From: Hymenobacter properus
GTDB lineage: Bacteria > Bacteroidota > Bacteroidia > Cytophagales > Hymenobacteraceae
Length of the DNA: 64,000 nt
Direction: 5' to 3'
Assembly: GCF_015694735.1 (NCBI RefSeq)
Contig: NZ_JADQDP010000007.1
Location: 1 to 64,000, forward strand
Part shown: one piece after another, positions 56,605 through 64,000 of the stretch
Layout: the number at the start of each line of letters is the position of its first letter
Numbering within the stretch: position 1 is the first letter of the stretch
Position numbers and translations under genes: made by a program
Notes under the pieces: model-generated
What the model was told of the DNA's origin: nothing
Database searches by the model: none
Seen by the model: only the letters and a program-made list of their open reading frames with translations

Positions 56605-58170
56605 ATGAAACGCCTCCTGCCGCTCGCCTTCGCTCTGGTCAAGTTCGTGTCGGGCTATTTCCTCATCAGCCCGCAATACGAGCTTCAGCGCGACGAATAC
56701 CTCTACCTCAACCAGGGCCAGCACTTGGCCTGGGGCTACCTGGAGGTGCCGCCGCTGCTGGCCGCGCAGGGCTGGCTGACGCTGGCACTGGGCGGGGGCG
56801 TGGGCTGGGTGCATTTCTGGCCGTTTCTGTGGGGCGCGGCCACGGTGTACCTGGTGGTGCGGCTGGCCGGGCGGCTGGGCGCGGGCTGGTTTGGGCAGGC
56901 GCTAGCGGGCACCTGCTACCTGGCGGCGGCTTTCGCGCGGCTCAACCTGCTGTTTCAGCCCAATTCCTTCGAGGTGTTTGGGTTCGTGCTGGCGCTGTAT
57001 GCGCTGGTGGGCTTCGAGCAGGAAAAGCGGCCGCGCTACCTCTACCTGCTGGGCGCGGCGCTGGGCCTGGGCCTGCTGAACAAGTACACCACGCTGTTTT
57101 TCATCGCCGCGCTGGGTGGCGCGCTGCTGCTCACCCACTGGCGCCGCCTGCTGCTGAACCGGCATTTCTGGGGCGCGGCGGCGCTGGCGGGGCTGCTGTG
57201 GCTGCCCAATGCGCTGTGGCAGGTGCGGCACGGCATTCCATTTCTGCACCACATGGCTCTGCTCAAGGAAAGCCAGCTGGTGCACGTCAACCCCCTCGAT
57301 TTCTGGAAAGCCCAGCTGCTGATGAACCTGCCCGCCACCTGGGTGTGGCTGCCGGGCCTGCTGGCCTTGCTGCTGAGCCGGGCGTTTCGGCCGTATCGGG
57401 CCGTGGGCTGGGTTTCGGTGCTGGGCGTGGGCCTGCTGGCCGCTCTGCACGGCAAGGATTATTACGCGCTAGGCTACTACCCGGTGCTGTATGCCTTCGG
57501 GGCGGTGTGGTGGGAGGCGCGGCTGCGCCCGTCGCAGCGGGCGGCCCGGCCAGTTGGCTTCGGATGGAAATCGGCTTTGCGGCTGGCGCTGGTGCTGCTG
57601 CCGCTGGCCTTTCCCGTCTTTTTTGCGCCCATTCTGTTTCCCTTGTACAGCCCCGCCACCATGGCCGCGCTGCAGCCCAAATACGCCCCGCTGGGCGTGT
57701 ACCGCTGGGAAGACGGCCAGAACCACGCCCTGCCCCAGGACTACGCCGACATGCGCGGCTGGCGCGAACTAGCCGACAAAACCTGGTCTGCCTATCAAAG
57801 CCTGCCCGCCGCGGCCCGCGCCCATACGCTCATTCACTGCGCCAACTACGGCCAGGCTAGCGCCATCAACTACTACAACCGCCGCCGGCCCCTGCCCATT
57901 GCCAACAGCCTCAACGGCAGCTTCATTTACTGGTACCCGCCGCTCGATTCCTGCCAGGCCATCCTCATCATCGACGACGAGCTGCACCCTGAGCTGGCTT
58001 CGCACTTCGCCTCCTACCGCCGTGTGGCCGCCATCACCGACCCCTACGCCCGCGAGCGGGGCACGGCCGTCATCATCGGCCTGCGGCCCGATAGGGCGGT
58101 GCTGGCTCAGATTCGGCGGGAGCGCCAGGCGGAGCTGGACGCCTGGGAAGGGCCAAAGGCGTCGGAATAG
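56605..58170 (+). CDS. GT39/ArnT-like membrane glycosyltransferase
   Basis: The 521-residue protein has about eleven membrane segments and the PMT_2/ArnT pattern. The short N-terminal membrane segment is followed by YELQRDEYLYLNQGQHLAWGYLEVPPL (split), with the acidic RDE catalytic loop outside, WPFLWGAATVYLVVRLAG, and a soluble C-terminal domain from about residue 350 (RAHTLIHCANYGQASAINYY). Such enzymes move sugars from polyprenyl-phosphate to protein or lipid acceptors at the periplasmic face. The sugar is unknown. It may use products of the GT2 enzymes at 3.4 and 15 kb, an inference. TACCTTGC ends four bases before ATG 56605. Confidence 0.88.
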   Translation: MKRLLPLAFALVKFVSGYFLISPQYELQRDEYLYLNQGQHLAWGYLEVPPLLAAQGWLTLALGGGVGWVHFWPFLWGAATVYLVVRLAGRLGAGWFGQALAGTCYLAAAFARLNLLFQPNSFEVFGFVLALYALVGFEQEKRPRYLYLLGAALGLGLLNKYTTLFFIAALGGALLLTHWRRLLLNRHFWGAAALAGLLWLPNALWQVRHGIPFLHHMALLKESQLVHVNPLDFWKAQLLMNLPATWVWLPGLLALLLSRAFRPYRAVGWVSVLGVGLLAALHGKDYYALGYYPVLYAFGAVWWEARLRPSQRAARPVGFGWKSALRLALVLLPLAFPVFFAPILFPLYSPATMAALQPKYAPLGVYRWEDGQNHALPQDYADMRGWRELADKTWSAYQSLPAAARAHTLIHCANYGQASAINYYNRRRPLPIANSLNGSFIYWYPPLDSCQAILIIDDELHPELASHFASYRRVAAITDPYARERGTAVIIGLRPDRAVLAQIRRERQAELDAWEGPKASE

Positions 58171-58296
58171 GTATGGCGCCGTCGCGGAGCAGATGGTACC
58201 TGCTTGGGCCGGCGCGGTATTTATGGGCGGGCCGCAATATCTTGCTGCTGCGAAACCGCCTGCCATTTTCGCAGTCAGCCTCAGCCTCTTCTGCAT

Positions 58297-59571
58297 ATGC
58301 TCCACCCTTTTTTCGTTGCCTGCCTGGCCCTGGTCATCGCGCACACCAGTCTGTCCACCGCCGCGGCCCAGGCAGCGCCCGATGCGCTGGCCCCGGCCCG
58401 GCAGCACTTCCTGCACCAGGAGTACGGGGCCGCCAGTGCCAGCTACCAGCGGGGCCTCAAGCAAACCCCTGGCAAGCCGCGGGATTATTACCAGGCGGCG
58501 CAGGCGGCCGCCCGCAACCACGAGCCGAAGCGGGCGCTGGATTGGCTGACCCAAGCCGTTGCCAAAGGGTATTTCTCGGAGGAGCAGCTGCGGACGGAAG
58601 AGGACTTTGCCTCGCTGGCATCCCAACCTGCCTGGCCGCGGCTGCTGACGCAGGCTCGCACCAAGCAGCAGCAGCACGAAGCCGCGTTCGACCCGGCCCT
58701 GGTGGCTTTGCTGAAGAAAATTCAGTACCAGGACCAGCAATATCGCCTGGAGGCCAAAGCGGCCGAACGCAAATACGGCATCAACGCCCCGCAGATAGAC
58801 CAAGCCATGCAGCAGCAAGGGCGTGTGGATATCCGGCTGGCCCAGCAGGTTGACAGCCTCATTGCCCGGCACGGGTACCCGGGCCGCTCGTTGGTGGGAG
58901 AGTACCAGAAGGGGGCGGCCTTTTTCGTGATTCAGCACAACCCCGATGAAAAATACCTGCCCTTGCTGACCGCCGCCGCCGACAAAAAGGAGTTAGCGTG
59001 GTCGTCGGTGGCCATTTTCATCGACCGTATCAAGAAGGGAAGGGGCGAGCCGCAGGTTTACGGCTCGCAGTTCAACGGCCAGGCCGATGGGCACTACCTG
59101 CTTCAGCCCATTGAAGACGAACCTCAGGTGGACGTGCGCCGGGCCAAGGTGGGGCTGCCGCCCTTGGCGGAGTATTTGCAGCAATGGGGCATTGCCTACC
59201 AGGTGCCCACCGCCACGCACAACCCCAACCCGCCCACACTTTACGCCCCTTCGGCCGCAGCACCGGTGGCTGCCGCCCGCGAGGCATCGGCGGTGGAATT
59301 GATTGGAAGCTACGAGGCGCTCAAGGCCCAGGTACGGTATCCGGCCGCCGCGCAGGCCCAGCAAGTGCGGGGCAAGGTGACGCTTCAATTGCGGATAGAC
59401 CCAGCGGGCGTGCCGCAAGATGTTGTAGTAGTCAAGGGTCTGGGTTACGGCTGCGACGAAGAAGCCGTCCGGGTGATGCGCGCGGCGCGCTACCAAAACC
59501 CGGCGGGCCAAGAACACGAAATCCGGGTGAGTTTGCCTTTCCCGTATGTGCCGGCACCGGTGGAGCAATAG
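58297..59571 (+). CDS. DUF6624-TonB C-terminal domain fusion
   Basis: From ATG 58297 the protein has 424 residues and a signal peptide (LHPFFVACLALVIAHTSLSTAAAQA). A TPR-like helical pair follows (residues 25-100, with QEYGAASASYQRGLK). A DUF6624 domain then carries KIQYQDQQYRLEAKAAERKYG, the VDSLIARHGYPGRSLVGEY helix and FVIQHNPDEKYLPLL. A linker of Pro and Ala leads to a TonB C-terminal domain (GKVTLQLRIDPAGVPQDVVVVKG, then MRAARYQNPAGQEHE). It is periplasmic. The TonB domain is likely a peptidoglycan or protein-binding unit, since there is no ExbB or ExbD partner and no N-terminal TonB anchor. Confidence 0.85.
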   Translation: MLHPFFVACLALVIAHTSLSTAAAQAAPDALAPARQHFLHQEYGAASASYQRGLKQTPGKPRDYYQAAQAAARNHEPKRALDWLTQAVAKGYFSEEQLRTEEDFASLASQPAWPRLLTQARTKQQQHEAAFDPALVALLKKIQYQDQQYRLEAKAAERKYGINAPQIDQAMQQQGRVDIRLAQQVDSLIARHGYPGRSLVGEYQKGAAFFVIQHNPDEKYLPLLTAAADKKELAWSSVAIFIDRIKKGRGEPQVYGSQFNGQADGHYLLQPIEDEPQVDVRRAKVGLPPLAEYLQQWGIAYQVPTATHNPNPPTLYAPSAAAPVAAAREASAVELIGSYEALKAQVRYPAAAQAQQVRGKVTLQLRIDPAGVPQDVVVVKGLGYGCDEEAVRVMRAARYQNPAGQEHEIRVSLPFPYVPAPVEQ

Positions 59572-59637
59572 AAGGCTTTCGGACGCCTCATCCCATCCAA
59601 ACCACGCCTGGACATTCTCCCACCCGGCCAGGTGCGC

Positions 59638-60165
59638 TTACTGCCCTGAGCCCCCAAACGGAAACTTGGCCAGGCTTTCCCACGGCCCGTTGCGGTAGGC
59701 CCACAAGTGCAGCCCCGTGCCCACGGCCTCGAAGGGCTTGAACGTGGCTTGCAGTTCGGCCAGCAGCTGCCGGGCGGCGGCGGGGTCTACTTTGTTTTGG
59801 ATGGTGACGTGTGGCTGCAGCTTCTGCTGGTCCTGGGGCGTGAGGTAAGCGGCGAAGGCGGTTTGCAGGCGGCGGTGCAGGGCGCGTAGCTCGTTGTTTT
59901 CGAGGGTAAAGGCCACGCCGCGGCCCAGGGAGCGCAGGCCGGACACTTGCAGCGACAGCGGTTTCTGGGCCTGGCTGAATTGGCGAAGCTGCTCGCTCAC
60001 GGCGGCTCGCTCCGGGCCGGGCAGGTGGTGGAACAGAGTGAGGTGGGCGGCCAGGTAGTTGATTTTTGGCGGGAAATGCTGCTGCCGCAGGTCGTTGAAA
60101 TACGCCTGTGAATCGGCGTCAAGCGCAAGCGTGAGAATGAGCGGAGCGTCGTCGGGAAGGAACAT
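59638..60165 (-). CDS. 2H phosphoesterase / 2'-5' RNA ligase family
   Basis: The 175-residue soluble protein has the two HxTx motifs of the 2H superfamily: HLTLFHHL at 41-48 and HVTIQNKV near 119-126. The pattern between them is typical (SLQVSGLRSLGRGVAFTLE). Members cut or join 2',5' or cyclic phosphate bonds in RNA or nucleotides; the substrate is unknown. It is divergent from the spore-photoproduct-lyase-like gene, with 195 bases between the starts. It may be a tRNA or nucleotide phosphodiesterase. Confidence 0.9.
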   Translation of the reverse strand: MFLPDDAPLILTLALDADSQAYFNDLRQQHFPPKINYLAAHLTLFHHLPGPERAAVSEQLRQFSQAQKPLSLQVSGLRSLGRGVAFTLENNELRALHRRLQTAFAAYLTPQDQQKLQPHVTIQNKVDPAAARQLLAELQATFKPFEAVGTGLHLWAYRNGPWESLAKFPFGGSGQ

Positions 60166-60360
60166 ATATTGGGGTAAGCAGAAGGCTAAAATGGGTACGC
60201 AAATCTGCTGGTCGGCGCTGTATTTCGGGTGGTTTTAGATGAGTGTTTAGCAGGTGGTATTTCGAGCAAAAAGGCTGATTGCTGACGATTTTAAGCTGTT
60301 TTTACGGACTTTATTTCCAGCCAAAAGCGTTGAGCTACTATCCGTCACCAACCCGGTTTT

Positions 60361-61488
60361 ATGCTGACTTCTGGCTCGCTCGTTGCCCTTTCCGATACCT
60401 TGCTCACCGACGTGCCCGCGCCCGCTCTGACGCCCCGCGCGCACTCGGCCAAGCTGTGGCTGCCGCAGCGCGTAGTGTTCACGCCCGATGCGCTTGATGA
60501 AGAATTCGGCCAGCAAATCCTGGCCCGCGTCACGGCCCAGAACTTGGAGGTGGAGTTTCTGAAAAGCAACCGCCTCACCGGGCTGCGCGACCCCGACGGC
60601 GACGTGCGCGCCACCTACCGCACCGCCAAAAACACCCTGGCTGTGGTGAAGGCCCCCGCCGGCGCCCTACGCCTGCAGCCCACCCCGCCCTCGGCCGACT
60701 GGCAGCTGAACCTGGCCGAAGGTTGCCCCGCCCACTGCCAGTACTGCTACCTGGCCGGCTCGCTGAGCGGCCCGCCCGTAGTGAAGGCCTTCGCCAACCT
60801 GCCCCAACTCCTGCAAAACACCGCCAGCTACGAGCAGCCCGGCCGTGTCGTCAGCTTCGAGGCAAGCTGCTACACCGACGTGCTGGGCATTGAGCACCTC
60901 ACCGGCAGCCTGGCCGAGGCCGTGCGCTACTTTGGCCAGCGCGAAGGCGCCCAGCTGCGCTTCGTGAGCAAGTACAATCACATCGATTCCTTGTTGGGCC
61001 TGCCGCACCAGGGGCGCACCCGCGCCCGTTTCTCGCTCAATGCCGAGGCCGTGGTGCGTCGCCTCGAAGGCGGCACGGCCTCGGTGGAGGCCCGCATTCA
61101 GGCGTTGCGCCGGCTAGCTTTGCCGGTGGCGCAGGGCAGGGGCGGCTACCCCGTGGGCGTGGTGCTGGCTCCCATTATGCCCATCCCCGGCTGGCAGCAG
61201 CACTACACCGAACTGTTCGACCGCCTGCAGCAAGCCCTGGATTTTGACTGCGATTTGACGGTGGAATTCATCACCCACCGCTTCACGCCCGGCTCCAAGG
61301 ACGTGCTCCTGCAGTGGTACCCCAACACCAGCCTCGACCTCAGCGAGGAAGGCCGCGCCGTGAAGCGCAACAAGTTCGGCGGCCTCAAATATGTGTACCA
61401 GCCTGAGCAAATGCGCGAAATGCGGACTTGGTTCTACGCCGAGTGGCAGCGCCTTTTCCCCCACGCGCCGGTGCAGTACTGGACGTAG
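60361..61488 (+). CDS. Spore photoproduct lyase-family radical SAM protein
   Basis: The 375-residue radical SAM protein has the cluster motif NLAEGCPAHCQYCYL with Cys122, 126 and 129 (C-x3-C-x2-C). Forty-one residues after the cluster comes Cys170 in FEASCYTDVLGIEHL, the place of the hydrogen-donor cysteine in spore photoproduct lyase. The TIM-barrel part follows with RFVSKYNHIDSLLGL and VEFITHRFTPGSK. SPL repairs the thymine photoproduct of spores, but this genus does not make spores, so a related DNA repair or other reaction is likely. It is divergent from a 2H phosphoesterase gene. Fold and cluster are certain; the reaction is not. Confidence 0.88.
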   Translation: MLTSGSLVALSDTLLTDVPAPALTPRAHSAKLWLPQRVVFTPDALDEEFGQQILARVTAQNLEVEFLKSNRLTGLRDPDGDVRATYRTAKNTLAVVKAPAGALRLQPTPPSADWQLNLAEGCPAHCQYCYLAGSLSGPPVVKAFANLPQLLQNTASYEQPGRVVSFEASCYTDVLGIEHLTGSLAEAVRYFGQREGAQLRFVSKYNHIDSLLGLPHQGRTRARFSLNAEAVVRRLEGGTASVEARIQALRRLALPVAQGRGGYPVGVVLAPIMPIPGWQQHYTELFDRLQQALDFDCDLTVEFITHRFTPGSKDVLLQWYPNTSLDLSEEGRAVKRNKFGGLKYVYQPEQMREMRTWFYAEWQRLFPHAPVQYWT

Positions 61489-61502
61489 GCAGAAGGTCGT
61501 CA

Positions 61503-61683
61503 GTCATTGCGAGCGAAACGCAGTGGAGCGCGGCAATCCGTCCTGTTCTCAGCGACTCGCCTCTTAATGTGACAAAGCCCAACTAAAAAAGCCCCGGCAC
61601 TGCGCAGTGCCGGGGCTTTCTGGTAAAAGGAAATGTCTGATTTCGACAGGACGGATTGCCACGGGCTACGCCCTCGCAATGAC
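61503..61683. repeat. GTCATTGCGAG composite element, second copy (inverted)
   Basis: Terminal inverted repeats (61503-61544 and 61648-61683) carry GTCATTGCGAG and GGCAATCCGTCCT. The interior is the reverse of the copy at 38169: here TTAATGTGACAAAGCCC comes first, then the core palindrome, then TTTCTGGTAAAAGG. It has 14 extra bases (around AACTAAAAAAG) next to the core, likely a small local duplication. It lies between the SPL-like gene and hutI. Confidence 0.9.
61588..61619. terminator. Core palindrome of the second composite element
   Basis: AAAGCCCCGGCACTGC pairs exactly with GCAGTGCCGGGGCTTT. The A-run before it and TTTC after it make it terminator-like on both strands; it follows the SPL-like gene. 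Confidence 0.65.
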
Positions 61684-61726
61684 ATTGCTGCGCCTTACTT
61701 ATGCATCATTCCTCGCAAAGCACGCC

Positions 61727-61734
61727 GTTATTTG
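61727..61734 (+). promoter_or_regulatory. Possible -7 box four bases before the hutI start
   Basis: GTTATTTG keeps the TTTG half of the consensus and ends four bases before ATG 61739, the same spacing as in argS and purB. Confidence 0.4.
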
Positions 61735-61738
61735 CCGC

Positions 61739-63001
61739 ATGCTTCCCTACACCCTCGTCATTCAACACGCCGCGCAGGTGCTCACCCTGGCCGGCGGCCC
61801 CACCGACCGCCCCCTGGCCGGGCCGCACCTGAACAACTGGCACATCATTGAAAATGGCTATGTGGCATGCCAAGGCGATAAAATCGCGGCCGTGGGCCCG
61901 ATGGCCGAACTGGACCACACGCTCATCACCGCCGGAACCCGCCTGCTTGACGCCACCGGCCGCGTGGTGATGCCCGGCCTGGTAGAGTGCCACACCCACC
62001 TCGTGTTCGGCGGCAACCGGGCCCACGAGTTCGAGCGCAAGCTGCGCGGCGAGAGCTACCTCGACATTCTGGCCAGCGGCGGGGGCATCCTGAGCACCGT
62101 GCGGGCCACCCGCGCCGCCTCGGAAGAGGAACTTATGGAAAATGCCTTGCATCACCTGGAGTGTTTCCGCCGCTACGGCATCACCACGCTGGAAGCCAAG
62201 AGTGGCTACGGCCTCGACCGCGACACCGAGCTGCGGCTGGTGCGGGTGGCGCGGGCGGCCGGGCGCCAGCAGCCGGTGCGGGTGGTGCCCACCTTCCTGG
62301 GTGCACACGTGGTGCCACCCGAGTTCAAGGAAGCCGGGCCGCGCGCCTACGTCGATTTCATTTTGCGCGAGGTGCTCTCAGATTTGAAAGGAGAGGCGGC
62401 GTTCGTGGATATTTTCTGCGAGGAAGGGGCCTTCCCGCTAAATGTGGCGCGCTACTTTTTGGGGCAGGCCCACAAAATGGGCTTCGGTTTGAAAATCCAC
62501 GCCGAGCAGCTGCACGACATGGGCGGCTGCGAAATGGCCGCCGAGCTGGGCGCCACCAGCGTTGACCACTGCGACTATCTCACGCCCGCCGCCGCCGCCC
62601 GCATTGCCCAGCAAACCGATGGGCGCACCGTGGCCGTGCTGCTGCCGCTGGTGCCGCTGTTTTTGCGGCAGGAGAAGTACGCGCCCGGCCGGGAGTTTAT
62701 CGAAAACGGCTTGCCTGTGGCCCTGAGCACCGATTTCAACCCTGGCTCCTGCCCTAGCAAAAACCTGTGGCTGGCGCTGTCGGTGGCCTGCCTCAAAATG
62801 GGATTCACGCCCAAAGAAGCCGTGGCCGCCGCCACCCTTAATGCCGCCTGGGCCATCGGCCACGCCGCCGACTGCGGCAGCCTGGCCCCTGGCAAACGCG
62901 CCGATGTGCTGGTGCTGGACGTGGGAAGCGTGGCCGAAATCCCGTACTGGCTGGGCGAAAACCCGGTGCGCGACGTGGTGATTGGCGGCGAGAGTGTTTA
63001 G
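61739..63001 (+). CDS. hutI: Imidazolonepropionase
   Basis: The 420-residue amidohydrolase opens the imidazolone ring to formiminoglutamate in histidine breakdown. Metal ligands are visible in VECHTHLVFGG (His85 and His87) and IHAEQLHDMGG, with VDHCDYL and the aspartate in ALSTDFNPGSCPS. The YGITTLEAKSGYGLD stretch and GKRADVLVLDV near the end are usual. It is cytoplasmic. Other hut genes are not in the window; the distant arginase-family enzyme at 23 kb might be a formimidoylglutamase by family, though its neighbour argues for agmatinase. The frame runs further upstream through the composite element but the true start is ATG 61739. Confidence 0.95.
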   Translation: MLPYTLVIQHAAQVLTLAGGPTDRPLAGPHLNNWHIIENGYVACQGDKIAAVGPMAELDHTLITAGTRLLDATGRVVMPGLVECHTHLVFGGNRAHEFERKLRGESYLDILASGGGILSTVRATRAASEEELMENALHHLECFRRYGITTLEAKSGYGLDRDTELRLVRVARAAGRQQPVRVVPTFLGAHVVPPEFKEAGPRAYVDFILREVLSDLKGEAAFVDIFCEEGAFPLNVARYFLGQAHKMGFGLKIHAEQLHDMGGCEMAAELGATSVDHCDYLTPAAAARIAQQTDGRTVAVLLPLVPLFLRQEKYAPGREFIENGLPVALSTDFNPGSCPSKNLWLALSVACLKMGFTPKEAVAAATLNAAWAIGHAADCGSLAPGKRADVLVLDVGSVAEIPYWLGENPVRDVVIGGESV

Positions 63002-63021
63002 AATGGGAATTGAATAACGGC

Positions 63022-63122
63022 CCGTCATGCAGCGCGCCGCGAAGCATCTCGCGTGGGGGAGTAATTCAATCGACAGAATTAGTTGAAGCACGCAAGAAGC
63101 TTCGCTGTACTCTGCATGACGG
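63022..63122. repeat. GTCATGCAGCG-family palindrome, degenerate
   Basis: The arms 63022-63055 and 63089-63122 pair over 34 bases with about six mismatches. They keep the ends CCGTCATGCAG and CTGCATGACGG and the central GAAGC word. It lies between hutI and the convergent last gene. Confidence 0.85.
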
Positions 63123-63143
63123 CCTTTTTCGTTCTGACTTAAT

Positions 63144-64000
63144 TTAAAGCTGCTGCATCAGCTGTGCTATTTCGGCCGCAGTATAAAGCTGCAGCTTTGG
63201 AGCGTACACCGCGTTTTGGTGCCAAGTGAGGCGCTCTACCCCGAAGTACAGCTGGCCGTCGCGCAGCTGCTCCACAATGACTTGCGTGTCGGTGCCCTCG
63301 GGCAGGTGGTTTTGCCACAGTGTGGGGTCGGAGGTGGCAAAGGTGCGGCTGAGGCTGGTGTAACCCACCGGGCGGAGGTACACCCGGGTTTCGGTGGCGC
63401 CGGCTGGCACGCGCACCCGAGCCGTGGTCCAATTTGCATTGTTGACGGGGCGCCAGTACTGGTCAAAATTCAGCCAGCTAATCGTGTCCAGCGGGAAATT
63501 GACGTTGTAAAAACCCCCGCTCGGGCGCACAGGGGGCCAGCCCGCAGTGCCGCCTTGAATGGCCGGCCGCCAGCCAACGGAGTCGGCCGCGCCGTTCACC
63601 ACTGCGTTCTGGGCCAAGGGCATGGCCCACAAGAACATGCGCGTGGTGTCGAGCCCGGCCGCCGGCACGGGCGCGCTGAGGCGGGCAAAACCGGTCGTTC
63701 CAGGCGTTGTGCCAATGAACGGAGTGCTCCAGCGCAGGCGGGTGGCGCCCTGCCACGCCTGCACGTTGTACTCGCCGCCCGACACCAGCAGCTGCGCCGC
63801 CGACACGGCCAGGTTGGTGTGCATGCCGGTGAGCAGCATGTCGCCCACTGTGCGCAGCTCGCGCACCCGTAGCGTGGCCATGCCCGTGGCCACGGCGTTG
63901 TTAGGCAGCACCAGCGAATTGGCGCCGAACGTAATGGTGGCACCGCCCTGGGTGTGCAGGGTTTGCGGCAGGCTTAAATTCACGGTGAACGTTTGCACGG
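63144..64000 (-). CDS. Secreted-type beta-rich protein, 5' end outside the window
   Basis: About 285 residues of the C-terminal part are seen; the start lies beyond 64000. The visible part is rich in Thr, Ala and aromatic residues. It begins FTVNLSLPQTLHTQGGATITFG, a pattern of Bacteroidota surface proteins in which an early beta-domain (SLVLPNNAVATGMATLRVREL) resembles a carboxypeptidase-regulatory or ZU5-like unit. It ends YTAAEIAQLMQQL. No T9SS tail is present, so a lipoprotein with its anchor in the missing part is likely. Function unknown. Confidence 0.75.
   Translation of the reverse strand, partial: VQTFTVNLSLPQTLHTQGGATITFGANSLVLPNNAVATGMATLRVRELRTVGDMLLTGMHTNLAVSAAQLLVSGGEYNVQAWQGATRLRWSTPFIGTTPGTTGFARLSAPVPAAGLDTTRMFLWAMPLAQNAVVNGAADSVGWRPAIQGGTAGWPPVRPSGGFYNVNFPLDTISWLNFDQYWRPVNNANWTTARVRVPAGATETRVYLRPVGYTSLSRTFATSDPTLWQNHLPEGTDTQVIVEQLRDGQLYFGVERLTWHQNAVYAPKLQLYTAAEIAQLMQQL

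Noticed and set aside
61607..61738. N-terminal extension of imidazolonepropionase through the composite element
   Set aside because: The extension is translated repeat. The family N-terminus begins at ATG 61739, just after a promoter-like TTTG.
1..64000. tRNA, rRNA, CRISPR array, transposase, prophage or toxin-antitoxin pair
   Set aside because: I looked for T-arm-like motifs, regularly spaced direct repeats, DDE or tyrosine recombinase motifs and small paired genes and found none. The palindromes have no regular spacing and no adjacent cas genes.

Overview
The window is GC-rich chromosomal DNA of a Bacteroidota, most likely Hymenobacter or a close relative in the Cytophagales. Supporting signs are a type IX secretion (T9SS) C-terminal sorting tail, paired DUF4199 membrane proteins, a BatA-type membrane protein, MenA, and a GT3-type glycogen synthase. 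Many genes also carry the Bacteroidota -7 promoter box TAnnTTTG upstream and lack any clear Shine-Dalgarno sequence. I see no rRNA, tRNA, CRISPR array, transposase or prophage. This is mainly core-type chromosome, densely coded on both strands.

Layout. 0.2-6 kb (+): BatA-like protein, two DUF4199 membrane proteins, a GT2 and a GT4 glycosyltransferase and a DUF1801 protein in one tightly packed run. 6-11.3 kb (-): a secreted beta-propeller, a GT9 glycosyltransferase with unusual cysteine clusters, a lipoprotein and purB. 11.6-17 kb: a GT51 transglycosylase (+), then TerC, a DPM1-like GT2 and protoporphyrinogen oxidase (-). 17-21 kb (+): a GmhB-like phosphatase, a small membrane protein and a 990-residue PKD/GEVED T9SS cargo protein. 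21.1-24 kb: a 51-residue lipoprotein and arginine decarboxylase (-), divergent from an arginase/agmatinase-family enzyme (+), which together suggest arginine to agmatine to putrescine. 24.8-33 kb (+): argS, a LOG-family protein, helD, a periplasmic glutathione peroxidase, menA and an unknown secreted protein. 33-38 kb: a DEAD-box helicase (-), a methyltransferase, a CaiB-type CoA transferase and an unknown protein (+). 38-43 kb (-): trpS, an unknown secreted protein, a queuosine-precursor transporter, rnz, a STAS protein and a DUF4198 protein. 43-50 kb (-): GT3 glycogen synthase, carboxylesterase, YitT and a GH13 branching-enzyme-like protein. 50-54 kb: two unknown proteins (+), a YfcC-type transporter and an SPFH/zinc-ribbon pair (-). 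55-64 kb: an unknown protein, a hydrolase, a GT39-like membrane protein, a DUF6624-TonB protein, a 2H phosphoesterase, a spore-photoproduct-lyase homologue, hutI, and a secreted protein cut by the window end.

The most unusual content lies between the genes. At least twelve imperfect to perfect palindromes beginning GTCAT and ending ATGAC sit at gene ends. They fall into four related families. One copy is nested inside a copy of another family (34884-35041), and one family has a conserved asymmetric interior around a terminator-like core (38169-38328 and, inverted, 61503-61683). A second theme is the TAnnTTTG box lying only four to five bases before the start codon (argS, purB, the GmhB-like gene, the small membrane protein at 43.1 kb, probably hutI), which predicts leaderless mRNAs.
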